Virus record (IMG/VR): IMGVR_UViG_3300009011_000052
Span: 1-24,597 of that record
Direction: 5' to 3' (one strand)
Origin: a virus
DNA length: 24,597 nucleotides
Part shown: one piece after another, positions 15,079 to 22,920 of the stretch
How positions within the stretch are numbered: position 1 is the first letter of the stretch
Layout: every line of letters begins with the position of its first letter
Program-made: the position numbers and the translations under genes
Notes under the pieces: generated by a model
What the model saw: the letters and a program-made list of their open reading frames with translations, nothing else
Told to the model about the DNA's origin: nothing
The model's database searches: none

Positions 15079-15771
15079 ATGACATTAAACAATAAACCTT
15101 TTACACCTAAATTATCTTGGGAAGCGGTTCTAGCACAGTTTGATAACCTTATTAAGCATGCGGCAGGACAACGAGTAGCAGAAACTACAGTAGATAGCAT
15201 GATTTCAGCAGAGGATTTATACCAAGAGGGTATGATTAAGTTATATGATTGCTGGAACATTTGGTGTAATGACCCTACAGTAGATAAAGATATGGATGAA
15301 TTTGCTCCTATCTTTAAGAAATCCCTATTCCGTGTAACTAAGAAGAAGGGTGTTAACCGAGATAAGCAAGGTAAGCAGGTTATTGTTGACCTAGAAGAGG
15401 ATGGTCTATCTAACATACAAGACCCTAATGTGGAAGATGTCGTTGAGCGCATGTACCGTGACTATGGTATTCAGCACTTAATCGACATCCTTACTTCTGA
15501 CACAGCTAAAAGGGTTTTGTCGGAGTTAATGGAGCCAAGCCATGACACGCTGTATCAAGTGTGGGCAGACATCGCACGTAAGAAGATGGTAAAATCTCAG
15601 ATAGAAGCTAACAAGGCTAAGGGCATTAAGGACACACGTAGAGTCAACATTCCTAAAGACAACACAGTACGCATGAAGCATATTCAGAGAGCCTTGGGTA
15701 TCACTACAAAGCAATATGACATGGCTATGAAAGAGATTCGTGATAAGGCTAGACTAGCTTTAAACTACTAA
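15079..15771 (+). CDS. Sigma-factor-like protein
   Basis: A 230-residue protein resembling the divergent sigma-70-family proteins of large phages. Residues 43-63 (ISAEDLYQEGMIKLYDCWNIW) match the region 2 helix pattern (DLxQEGxIxLxxA). After a charged middle part, residues 199-224 (MKHIQRALGITTKQYDMAMKEIRDKA) look like a helix-turn-helix as in region 4. If active, it would direct host RNA polymerase to the element's own promoters. The ATG at 15079 is chosen because GGGGAGAGAG lies between it and an in-frame ATG at 15061. Region 2 is convincing; the middle and region 4 are weaker, so an anti- or pseudo-sigma role is possible. Confidence 0.75.
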   Translation: MTLNNKPFTPKLSWEAVLAQFDNLIKHAAGQRVAETTVDSMISAEDLYQEGMIKLYDCWNIWCNDPTVDKDMDEFAPIFKKSLFRVTKKKGVNRDKQGKQVIVDLEEDGLSNIQDPNVEDVVERMYRDYGIQHLIDILTSDTAKRVLSELMEPSHDTLYQVWADIARKKMVKSQIEANKAKGIKDTRRVNIPKDNTVRMKHIQRALGITTKQYDMAMKEIRDKARLALNY

Positions 15772-15837
15772 GCCGAGAGAAATTTTACGATTCAAGGAAT
15801 TTAATTAAAGTGATTATCCAATGGGAGGAAGAAGAAT

Positions 15838-16290
15838 ATGATAAACTTAGATGCAAAAGTACTGAAGGTATTAGAAGAGTCTAGTTGTTTTGGAATCGCA
15901 TTTGATGCTACTGCACCTGAATGTGCTATGTGTGACGTAAAATTAAACTGTAAGTCTAAGGTTGAGGGAGCTAACATTCCAACACCTACAACAAAGCCAA
16001 AAGTCAATAAGCCTGCTCCTAAACCTGACAAAGCTGACAAACCGGCTACTAAGAAGAAGGACTCAGCAGTTAAGAAGGAAGCTACAGCTAAGAAAGCTAC
16101 TACTGAGAAGAAAGCACCTGCTAAGAAGGCTACAAGCAAGCCTAGCGGTAATGCTCCAGACTTCAAAGATGTAAAGCTACCTGAATTAAGAGAGATAGCA
16201 GAGAAGGAAGGCGTAGAGTACAAAGAGTACGGAAACGATAACATCACACGCATGCGCCTAGTAATGGCTCTTAAAAAGCACTTCTCTTAA
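15838..16290 (+). CDS. Cys4 protein with Lys/Ala/Pro-rich tail and RMRLxMAL motif
   Basis: A 150-residue protein in three parts. The N-terminus has four cysteines in the order C17, C29, C32, C38 (CFGIAFDATAPECAMCDVKL), a pattern seen in small phage proteins and likely to bind zinc. Residues 45-105 are a Lys/Ala/Pro/Thr-rich, histone H1-like disordered tail. Residues 112-149 repeat the helical motif found twice in the protein at 13759 (LPELREIAEKEGVEY, then TRMRLVMALKK). The basic tail suggests DNA binding or compaction. The ATG at 15838 has GGGAGG upstream. It follows the sigma-like gene and ends the transcript before a terminator. Function is unknown; architecture is clear. Confidence 0.82.
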   Translation: MINLDAKVLKVLEESSCFGIAFDATAPECAMCDVKLNCKSKVEGANIPTPTTKPKVNKPAPKPDKADKPATKKKDSAVKKEATAKKATTEKKAPAKKATSKPSGNAPDFKDVKLPELREIAEKEGVEYKEYGNDNITRMRLVMALKKHFS

Positions 16291-16298
16291 GACTACAG

Positions 16299-16329
16299 AA
16301 GGGGCGTACCTACAAGGTACCCCCTTTTA
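16299..16329 (+). terminator. Rho-independent terminator
   Basis: GGGG and GTACC (16301-16310, one C-C mismatch) pair with GGTAC and CCCC (16316-16324), extended by a G-U and two A-T pairs, with a five-base loop and a TTTT tail. Confidence 0.82.
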
Positions 16330-16346
16330 ATATGGAGGTAAAGATA

Positions 16347-17252
16347 ATGGACAGACAGCCGATAAAGATTAGAAAGCCTATATTCAAACCCTCATGTACA
16401 TGTTATGGTACTGTAGTTGCAGTTGAGGGCAAGCCTTACTATTTAGATATGACAGAGACACCTTTTCATAGATTAGACCAATACTTGAAGAATGTAGAGG
16501 GTACCACTACTCTATATACAGAGGAGTTCATGGAGCCTATCTCAACTTATGCTGAACAGAAAGTGCTACTAGCTCTAGAGAACAAGATACCAGTTGCTAT
16601 CAAGACCAATCAGATAGTTCCTGCTAACATACTTGAAGCAATGAGGGAGGTTCCTCACTGTTCGCTTCACATCAATATTAACTTCCTAGAGGATTCTGTA
16701 AGCAAGATGCTAGCCCCTCACTCAGATGGAGTCTTTGACCTTCGGGAGATGATGTTTCTAGCAAAAGCATGGAGAATCAGTAGTGTGCTTCAAATTGACT
16801 ACATGCCACATTTACTTCATGAGTTAGACCTGTATGAGCTTATTGAGGTTACTAAAGTTTATGCACCACATGTGATAGTACACTTCAAGGACTTCACTTA
16901 TGATGAGTACTTAACAAGTAAATCCCTATGGGAGTCTATTGCACCATCTTCTCTACAGAAGTTTAATGAGTGCTATGAAATGACACCTGAGGGAGGGGCT
17001 ACAGTAACAGACTCGTTTAAAGAGAACTTTCTACCTGAACTAAAGGAATTTGCAAGTTCACGTAAAGTTGGTATTGAGGTGCTTGGTAGCTGGGCTTCTG
17101 TACAGGATAAAGTCAGACACCTGAAAACAACGAACACACCATTTGGAATGCGTCCCTTCTTCTATACAAAAGTTGATAACAAGTTTGTAGAGTCACCAAC
17201 GATTCAAGAGCAAAAACCTTGTGAAGAGTGCGGAAAGCAGAGGTTCCTATAA
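16347..17252 (+). CDS. Radical-SAM-like (SplB-type) barrel protein without visible cluster motif
   Basis: The middle of this 301-residue protein resembles the barrel of spore-photoproduct-lyase-type radical SAM proteins: IPVAIKTNQIV (81-91), HINI (108-111), then SKMLAPHSDGVFDLREMMFLAKAWRI (119-144), corresponding to the LEP...R..A...L...G segment, and VLQIDYMPHLL (147-157). The CxxxCxxC that would bind the iron-sulphur cluster should lie near the N-terminus, but only Cys17 and Cys19 are there (PSCTCYG). A CEEC pair (292-295) is at the C-terminus. It may therefore be a non-catalytic relative or use other ligands. Start: ATG 16347, with GGAGG at 16334; an ATG at 16332 lies on that site. The barrel assignment is moderate. 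Confidence 0.62.
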   Translation: MDRQPIKIRKPIFKPSCTCYGTVVAVEGKPYYLDMTETPFHRLDQYLKNVEGTTTLYTEEFMEPISTYAEQKVLLALENKIPVAIKTNQIVPANILEAMREVPHCSLHININFLEDSVSKMLAPHSDGVFDLREMMFLAKAWRISSVLQIDYMPHLLHELDLYELIEVTKVYAPHVIVHFKDFTYDEYLTSKSLWESIAPSSLQKFNECYEMTPEGGATVTDSFKENFLPELKEFASSRKVGIEVLGSWASVQDKVRHLKTTNTPFGMRPFFYTKVDNKFVESPTIQEQKPCEECGKQRFL

Positions 17253-17253
17253 G

Positions 17254-17463
17254 ATGCTACCAAAGAAGAGGTTCAAAAAGGGAGATAGGGTTTTCGATAA
17301 GGTTTGTGGATTCGGGACTGTCAGTAGGGACAGCTATTACTCTAGAGACTTTGGTACTTGGACTTGTGTAGTGTATGATGATTTTGTAGGTCAAAAGTAC
17401 CCCTTATGTGGGAATGATGAAGAGCTTGTACTGGAAGAGGAGTACAAAAAGGCTAAGGATTAA
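17254..17463 (+). CDS. Small basic beta-rich protein
   Basis: A 69-residue protein starting at ATG 17254, one base after the previous stop; AGAGG lies about 12 bases upstream, and a GTG at 17221 in frame has no such site. The opening KKGDRVFDKVCGFGTVSRD reads like a KOW/SH3-type barrel strand pair, and it ends acidic then basic. It has no known family. Its stop lies in the middle of the bidirectional terminator; it is the last gene of the plus-strand block. Confidence 0.68.
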   Translation: MLPKKRFKKGDRVFDKVCGFGTVSRDSYYSRDFGTWTCVVYDDFVGQKYPLCGNDEELVLEEEYKKAKD

Positions 17464-17476
17464 TCCTTAGCCTTTT
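17447..17476. terminator. Bidirectional terminator between convergent units
   Basis: A fully palindromic stem, AAAAGGCTAAGGA (17447-17459) with TCCTTAGCCTTTT (17464-17476) around TTAA, has A-runs on one side and T-runs on the other, so it works in both directions. It contains the last codons of both the plus-strand gene (stop 17461-17463) and the minus-strand gene (stop 17467-17469). Confidence 0.93.
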
Positions 17477-18297
17477 AATATGCTCTCTAATCTATTCTTA
17501 AACTCTGAGTGAGAGCCAATAATGAACCTCAATGACCATTCATCAGTATACTTGGTAACTGAGTCTTTACGCTTAGTCAAACCCTCCTCTGTAAACAATA
17601 GGATTCGTGGGAATGATGGACTTTTGAATACCTTTGTCCATGGTTGCTTTAGCCACGATTTTGACAGGAAGTATTCTCTATACGAGTCAGTCTTATCCTT
17701 TAATTGCTGTACAGTTTCGGTAGCAAGGTCAACCTCCACAAATAGAGGATAACCCTTTCCATTATACTTAATAAAGCAAAAGATGTCAGGTATAATCTTT
17801 GTATCATTGTAATTATGCTTCTTCTCCACCTCATAGATTGTGACTGTTCCTCCTATCTCCTTCACAACCTCCTTAATCCTACATTCATATTCATTAATCA
17901 TAACCCTATGTTCCCACCCTTGACGCATACTTCTAGCCCCTTGCTCAGTGTAGTATATTGGTTTTGTATAGTTTTCTAGGTCAAGGAGTATCTGACCAGC
18001 TTTGTCTAAGCAAATGTGTTGTTGGCTAGACCCCTGCCCCAAGCCTACAGTGGGATATATCTTGTCTATAATGTGCTTTTGATAAAGTAGTTTCAATCTC
18101 TTATTAAGTCGGTCAGTAGAAGCGAACTCAGGGTACAGTCTTTCTATTTGGTCTCTACGTAGAATCCTACGATCCTTAATAAGCCTGATAAGCCCCATGT
18201 CACGCTCTGTAATATACTTGCAGTTATCACGCACCCATTCTCTTGTAACCTTCTTAACAATAGGACGATAGTACTTTCTGCTTGACGAAACCTCCAT
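17467..18297 (-). CDS. Replic_Relax-family protein
   Basis: A 276-residue protein matching the replication-relaxation (Replic_Relax) family of Gram-positive plasmids and conjugative elements. The N-terminal half (about 28-105) is a winged-helix region (ERDMGLIRLIKDRRILRRDQI...). The C-terminal half has the family hallmark PDIFCFI (170-176), then PLFVEVDLATET (184-195) and a KxxxY segment, which looks like a PD-(D/E)xK-type core. Family members were linked to plasmid replication and DNA relaxation; the biochemical role is not well settled. AGGAGGGG precedes the ATG, and the gene starts two bases after the ATPase gene stops, so it is the last gene of the operon. It may mark the DNA for the neighbouring ATPase; that is inference. 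Confidence 0.82.
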   Translation of the reverse strand: MEVSSSRKYYRPIVKKVTREWVRDNCKYITERDMGLIRLIKDRRILRRDQIERLYPEFASTDRLNKRLKLLYQKHIIDKIYPTVGLGQGSSQQHICLDKAGQILLDLENYTKPIYYTEQGARSMRQGWEHRVMINEYECRIKEVVKEIGGTVTIYEVEKKHNYNDTKIIPDIFCFIKYNGKGYPLFVEVDLATETVQQLKDKTDSYREYFLSKSWLKQPWTKVFKSPSFPRILLFTEEGLTKRKDSVTKYTDEWSLRFIIGSHSEFKNRLESILKG

Positions 18298-18299
18298 TT

Positions 18300-20999
18300 T
18301 TACCCCTCCTCTATAATGTCATCCATAATCTCAATAATTTCTAGGTCTGGCTCTTCACCGTTTGCTTCACATTTCTCCAAATAATTCTCTATTTCTTTTT
18401 CTAGTGACTTCCTAGTTGATTTGCGTTCATCTTCATCTTCAAAGGATTTAGGTTGTGAAAACATTTCTTCATCTTCTGAGCCATTTTCGGGCGTTAAAAC
18501 GTCATGCATACCAAACTCACCACTAGTCTTATATCTGAAGATTTCATCCATTACTTCTAGCTTTGGTCTACCTAGAAGTTCAGCACACTTAGGGAATAGG
18601 TCATCATTGTTGAATCTGTCATACCTATTCTCAGCCATATCTATAGCCTTAGCCATGAAAGCTGGTGTTGCTTCACCCTTAGCGCTATACATCTTAAGCT
18701 TGACTACTAGATGTTGCTTTGGCATCCCCTTTGCTATATCTGCTATCTTGAACTCAGGCTGTATTACAGACTTAAGCTCCTCTAGGTTATCTTCATCTGT
18801 TTGGAATATAAGGTAGTGTGGTCCAGCTTTACGTATCATTTTAGGCAAATCTCTATCAGTTTTCTTAAGTTGCTCCCACCCATGGAACATGAATATCAGA
18901 CCACATCTGTACTTTCTATAACGAGTTAACATATTTCTCCACCGCTCACTACCTTTGATGTAATGGTCAGGCTCATCTAGTAATAAGAAGCAAGGCTTCC
19001 TATCATCTTCATTGATAATGTCTTCTCTACTAATAATAGCTAGATTGAACTTAGCAATCAGGAATGATACCAGTGCAGTCTGTATGTTCTCACCTAGTGT
19101 TTCATTAGCTCTTACTAGAACCATGCACCCTTCATCCATCCATTTACGTATGTCAAATAGGTAGTCACCATTTTCGTCCTTCTTAGGCTTCTGTAGTATA
19201 AAGTTTTTGAGGGCTTTCTTACGCATTACAGGGGCTAATCGTCTGAAGGCTTCATCATATATCATTGCTCTATCCTCTTTCTTGTATCCATCGTGAAAGT
19301 TTTCCCAATCTGCACGTAGCTCAGGGTCTTCAATAGTAGGTATTACCTTACTTCTGAACTCAGCATTATTAAGCATGTTCTCAACGTCTTGGAGTGTAGC
19401 GTCTGGTGTAACAAAAACAGCTTTGACAGCGTTCTCAACCCAAACCCTAGCCCTCATGTTCAACGCATTTCCTGACACTAGCTCAATATAGGCAAGAATC
19501 TCTTCCACAACCAAGTCTTCGACTACATCAGTATTTCTACCTCTGAATATTTCATTCCAACCAATACCCATAGGCATCTCACTGTTAAGTAAGTCTACTA
19601 TTCTCACTCTATGTCGTTGGTCAGGTGATATTCTGTCTAGTACACGTTGTACAGATTTCCCATCAGCCGCATCTATAAGGAATACTCCATACCCTCTGTT
19701 AAAGGCATCTAAGGCAAATGATACAGCAAATGTAGTCTTACCGCTACCTGGCTCTCCTATAACCACACGTGGCATACAAAGTAGGTTCGGGTTCTTGCCT
19801 GAGAAGTATACCAGCTTATGTTCACCATCACTGTCTTCATACGTAGCAAAAGGTATTCCACCATCATCTTCAAATATTTCTTTTGGTACATCCGTTTCTC
19901 CTCTATGCTGTACCAGAGACAGCTCATTGTAGTGTTCAATCTGTGACTTTTGGTCAGGTACCTGCATTATCTTAGCCAACTCTAGGGAGCATAAGTAGTC
20001 TCCATTGAGATGTATACTCATCTTCCTCTCAGTAACCTTGTTAAGCTCTTTCTTCTTAATCCTAGGATTTGTTATCTTTTCTTCTACTAGCTTGTTATCA
20101 GCTTCTAAGGGGTCAAACCCTCCTGATATAGCACGTATCAAGGACTGTCTACGCTCCTTGTCCTCAGACTTAGCTACAACACGTATGTTAGCCTGAAATG
20201 CTTCTGACCTAGTTTTGAATGATGTACTCTTATTCTCTAAGTCCCCGTACTTAGTTTTATTCATCTCGGCTAGTTCTCTATTATTCTCCCATCCAGGAAT
20301 TACTAGGTCACCTAGTAGATTCATGAGTTCCTCAGCCACCATACCTACAACGTAGAGTGACTGATTCATGACCTCCTTAAAGGTTACTTTCTTACCCTTC
20401 TTCCTAGGGATTATGCCTGACTTCTTCATTCTATCTAAGCTATCTCTAGCTGTGTGGTTCCAACTGTTACTTTGTGGTCTTAAGCCTATTTGTAATAGTG
20501 CCATGTCATCTTCTTTTAGGAAATGTTTAGCGTTAAGGAATGAGTCTAAGGGGGAGTATGAATCCTTTGCTGTATTGAGGGATAATAGTGAGTTGTGTTC
20601 CATTGTGAGGTGTGTTATGTCTGTATTGTCTATGTCAAACTCTTGTAGGTAGTTGCTTACTTCTCGTACGTTACATTGCTTCCAAACCTTCATTACCTGT
20701 CTAGTTATAGACTCCTTAATGTTCTCTCTGTCAGGAACTACTAGGTAGAAGTGTATCTGACCCTTATGCAAGAATACTTCCCACCACACGTTGTATTCCG
20801 GTGTATAGGTTAAGCATCCTCCTGTAAGATTTATACGCCTTTCTAATGGTCTGAACAGCCTTGCAAATTCTGCTACTAACCATTTAACATTTTGGTTAGA
20901 GGTCATTCTACTAGGGGATATTTCAAGGACTGCATACCTGACTTCCTCCTTAGCAAACACTCTTATTCTAGTCTTCTCTTGGATGATTTCACCTTGCAT
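18300..20999 (-). CDS. VirD4/TraD/HerA-like DNA-translocation ATPase
   Basis: An 899-residue motor ATPase. An N-terminal domain (about 1-120, with YAVLEISPS and YNVWWEVFL...IHFYLVVP strands) resembles those of HerA/TraC-type transfer ATPases. The motor domain has Walker A GEPGSGKTT (415-423), an intact Walker B CFLLLDEPDHY (670-680), a segment RARVWVENAVKAVFVTP...TLQDVENML (516-542) typical of the TraD/HerA insert, and HGWEQL (706-711) as sensor-like. The C-terminal 80 residues are acidic and probably disordered, as in coupling proteins that bind substrate or relaxosome there. No transmembrane helix is visible, unlike classical VirD4, so membrane attachment would need a partner. The two small membrane proteins upstream are candidates. 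The ATG at 20999 has AGGAGG upstream. DNA or protein export is the likely role. Confidence 0.82.
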   Translation of the reverse strand: MQGEIIQEKTRIRVFAKEEVRYAVLEISPSRMTSNQNVKWLVAEFARLFRPLERRINLTGGCLTYTPEYNVWWEVFLHKGQIHFYLVVPDRENIKESITRQVMKVWKQCNVREVSNYLQEFDIDNTDITHLTMEHNSLLSLNTAKDSYSPLDSFLNAKHFLKEDDMALLQIGLRPQSNSWNHTARDSLDRMKKSGIIPRKKGKKVTFKEVMNQSLYVVGMVAEELMNLLGDLVIPGWENNRELAEMNKTKYGDLENKSTSFKTRSEAFQANIRVVAKSEDKERRQSLIRAISGGFDPLEADNKLVEEKITNPRIKKKELNKVTERKMSIHLNGDYLCSLELAKIMQVPDQKSQIEHYNELSLVQHRGETDVPKEIFEDDGGIPFATYEDSDGEHKLVYFSGKNPNLLCMPRVVIGEPGSGKTTFAVSFALDAFNRGYGVFLIDAADGKSVQRVLDRISPDQRHRVRIVDLLNSEMPMGIGWNEIFRGRNTDVVEDLVVEEILAYIELVSGNALNMRARVWVENAVKAVFVTPDATLQDVENMLNNAEFRSKVIPTIEDPELRADWENFHDGYKKEDRAMIYDEAFRRLAPVMRKKALKNFILQKPKKDENGDYLFDIRKWMDEGCMVLVRANETLGENIQTALVSFLIAKFNLAIISREDIINEDDRKPCFLLLDEPDHYIKGSERWRNMLTRYRKYRCGLIFMFHGWEQLKKTDRDLPKMIRKAGPHYLIFQTDEDNLEELKSVIQPEFKIADIAKGMPKQHLVVKLKMYSAKGEATPAFMAKAIDMAENRYDRFNNDDLFPKCAELLGRPKLEVMDEIFRYKTSGEFGMHDVLTPENGSEDEEMFSQPKSFEDEDERKSTRKSLEKEIENYLEKCEANGEEPDLEIIEIMDDIIEEG

Positions 21000-21010
21000 G
21001 ATAATACCTC

Positions 21011-21286
21011 CTAATGTATGATTTTGTCAATAATCTTAGGGATGATACCTACAGGTTCCATGATAACCTTAGTCATTTCTTCATTAGTAGGGGTTAGTGT
21101 CTTCTTGACTATCCCACCTACTTCATCTTTCAGCTCTAGCCATAATAGGTCTAATGCCCCTTTACTCATTAGGTATAGCCCATCTCCTAGAGTAGCAATG
21201 GCTCCAATGACCGCATCAGGTGCTATGAATACAGCAGTTCCTACCCAAATGGTAATTCGTATAGTCCACTTTATCTTTCCCAGCAT
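21011..21286 (-). CDS. Small membrane protein
   Basis: A 91-residue protein with a long hydrophobic stretch (about 7-40, WTIRITIWVGTAVFIAPDAV and onwards), one or two membrane helices, and an amphipathic C-terminus. It starts one base after the stop of the 43-residue protein and ends 11 bases before the ATPase start. The position suggests a membrane partner for the ATPase, like the small VirB3-type proteins of type IV secretion systems, but there is no sequence match to support a name. Confidence 0.75.
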   Translation of the reverse strand: MLGKIKWTIRITIWVGTAVFIAPDAVIGAIATLGDGLYLMSKGALDLLWLELKDEVGGIVKKTLTPTNEEMTKVIMEPVGIIPKIIDKIIH

Positions 21287-21287
21287 G

Positions 21288-21419
21288 CTACATGCCCCCT
21301 GTTAGGGAGACTACAACAGCGTTAACTGCTATAGCCATTAGTTTGATAATTCCCATACCCACAGTAACCACGATTGCAGAGCCTACATAAATAACCTTTT
21401 TGCTAGTTGTCTCATTCAT
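21288..21419 (-). CDS. Very small membrane protein (43 aa)
   Basis: A 43-residue protein, MNETTSKK then a hydrophobic stretch of about 30 residues rich in Val, Ile, Ala and Gly. Its start at 21419 has GAGGAGAG upstream, and it fits exactly between the ParR-like gene (15-base gap) and the next membrane-protein gene (one-base gap). Composition and size are like pilin-type or single-helix subunits of secretion systems. No family is recognised. Confidence 0.72.
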   Translation of the reverse strand: MNETTSKKVIYVGSAIVVTVGMGIIKLMAIAVNAVVVSLTGGM

Positions 21420-21433
21420 AGTTGACACTCTCC

Positions 21434-21829
21434 TCAGTTGTATAAGTTATTTAGCTTATTTTCTAAATCATCGTTGTCTTCCTCTGTATCCTCTACTTCT
21501 CCTAGGGATAAGAGGGAAGGTGGCTCCTTGTCTTTCTTTGTCGGTTTTTGTGTTACCTTTGTCTCACGAGGTGTTACATTTGTGGTCTCTTCTTGTTTCA
21601 CTTGGTCTTCTTTTGTAATACCTTGTGGGACAGATATTGTCTGACTTGGTGCTACAAAGCCCCTCTTGAAGTAGGAGTCGTCTGTGGGTACATCTGAATA
21701 CCCACTAGACTGCATTCCTAGTATGACCATTTCCCTAATGAAAGCACTCCTATCCCCCTCTAACTGGTCGAGGATAGGTGCTAACCATTCAGTTTTCTTG
21801 TTAAGCTTAAAGGAGTACTGTTTTGCCAT
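21434..21829 (-). CDS. parR: ParR-like ribbon-helix-helix adaptor
   Basis: A 131-residue protein that overlaps the end of the actin gene by 23 bases. The N-terminus has a basic beta strand YSFKLN (5-10), helix A (about 12-24) and helix B RSAFIREMVILGM (27-39), the ribbon-helix-helix layout of ParR-type plasmid adaptors, which bind centromere repeats. A long polar linker follows (41-105), then an acidic tail ending in a short amphipathic helix (DDLENKLNNLYN, 120-131); in known ParR proteins the C-terminus is what touches the ParM filament. The gene order actin then adaptor is that of ParMRC systems. The DNA site it binds is not established. Identity is inferred from fold pattern and position. 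Confidence 0.75.
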   Translation of the reverse strand: MAKQYSFKLNKKTEWLAPILDQLEGDRSAFIREMVILGMQSSGYSDVPTDDSYFKRGFVAPSQTISVPQGITKEDQVKQEETTNVTPRETKVTQKPTKKDKEPPSLLSLGEVEDTEEDNDDLENKLNNLYN

Positions 21830-22850
21830 AAGTTCTCACACCCCACTTATAGTATCCGTTTACTACTGCCCATTGTGGGTCAGGTAGCAACTCTGCATCA
21901 ATATGCTCCTTAATACCTTCAAATAGATTGGCACCACCGCCACCTGCTACTAATACCATCTCAATATCGTGTACTCCATCTTTCCACTTATTGAGAATAT
22001 CAGCCATCATCTTCTCAGAAGTAGCATCAAACGCATACTTGATTAGAGGTTTCATATCAAGGCGCTTACCACCTTTACGGAACTCTCCAGTTCTTACAAT
22101 TGCCTCTACTTCATATAAAGGAATCGTCTTTCCTAACTCTTCCTCTACACGGTCTGCAATAATCTGATATGCATAGTTCATTGCAACTTTGATAGAGAAT
22201 GTATGCTTCTCTACTGGTGACATTGCATCAACAACGTATACATCAGTAGTACCAAAGCCAGGGTCAATAACTGCAATAGTCTTACCTGCGATAGATTTAT
22301 CTCTAAAGTTGCCATCTTCATCTAGTAGGAAGTCTAGTAATGCTCCAAATGGTTGTGGGATAAACTTACCTTCATCTACGAAGACTTCACCTTGGATACC
22401 ACGCTGTCTATCAAACTCCACATGATAAGGGTGAACTTTACCTGTCTTAGTGGTTCCTAAGAACATCTTAGTAATGTCTTCTTTATACATATCATAGTGG
22501 CTTACTGGTAATCCTGAGATTAGCTTAGTCTCAAAGCTACCATGACCAAAGCCCTTAGCTAATGCTGTTCTTGCTAGAACATCAGTAACCTCACTGTTGA
22601 AACGCTTATCCTGTAGCGAGTGCATGATAACATCTGATTGGTCAATAGCTAAGTCTGATACAAAGCTGGAAGACATCTTATCAGTTGCCTTATAGAAGAT
22701 AATATCATCCTTATCCTTATTACCCATATCTAGGTCACGGAAGCGTAGCTTCTTTCCATGACCCACTACAGATTTCATAATATGCTTTCTACCGTTAACA
22801 ATACTTTTTGTATACAAAAACCCTAAATCAATAGCTGAAAGATTCATCAT
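21807..22850 (-). CDS. parM: ParM-like actin ATPase
   Basis: A 347-residue actin-fold ATPase with the phosphate-1 loop AIDLGFLYTK (6-15), the connect-type ISGLP (111-115), phosphate-2 VIDPGFGTTDV (194-204) and adenosine motif VLVAGGGGANLF (299-310). Size and motifs match plasmid-segregation actins (ParM/StbA/Alp). Such proteins polymerise with ATP and push plasmid copies apart through an adaptor, here the ParR-like protein directly downstream. Two ATGs lie at 22848-22850 and 22845-22847; GGAGG is about ten bases upstream. A short inverted repeat GTGA-n5-TCAC sits in the leader (about 22868-22880). It is unusual that the gene is embedded in a membrane-transport operon rather than standing alone with its adaptor. 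Confidence 0.92.
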   Translation of the reverse strand: MMNLSAIDLGFLYTKSIVNGRKHIMKSVVGHGKKLRFRDLDMGNKDKDDIIFYKATDKMSSSFVSDLAIDQSDVIMHSLQDKRFNSEVTDVLARTALAKGFGHGSFETKLISGLPVSHYDMYKEDITKMFLGTTKTGKVHPYHVEFDRQRGIQGEVFVDEGKFIPQPFGALLDFLLDEDGNFRDKSIAGKTIAVIDPGFGTTDVYVVDAMSPVEKHTFSIKVAMNYAYQIIADRVEEELGKTIPLYEVEAIVRTGEFRKGGKRLDMKPLIKYAFDATSEKMMADILNKWKDGVHDIEMVLVAGGGGANLFEGIKEHIDAELLPDPQWAVVNGYYKWGVRTYGKTVLL

Positions 22851-22920
22851 TTATAATTACCTCCGTTTGTGATAGTGTCACTTTGAAAAAACCCTAATCT
22901 CTTAAGTTCTCTCCCACCTA

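Noticed and set aside
14949-15452. Open frame of 167 codons opposite the sigma-like gene
   Set aside because: Shadow of two well-supported plus-strand genes; no ribosome binding site and no protein motif.
17467-18297. Calling this gene a conjugative relaxase
   Set aside because: No HUH histidine cluster or relaxase tyrosine motif is visible; the PD...EVD pattern fits the Replic_Relax family instead.
18421-18816. Open frame of 131 codons opposite the ATPase gene
   Set aside because: It is Ser/Leu-rich antisense sequence, as expected opposite acidic coding DNA, and no ribosome binding site precedes it.
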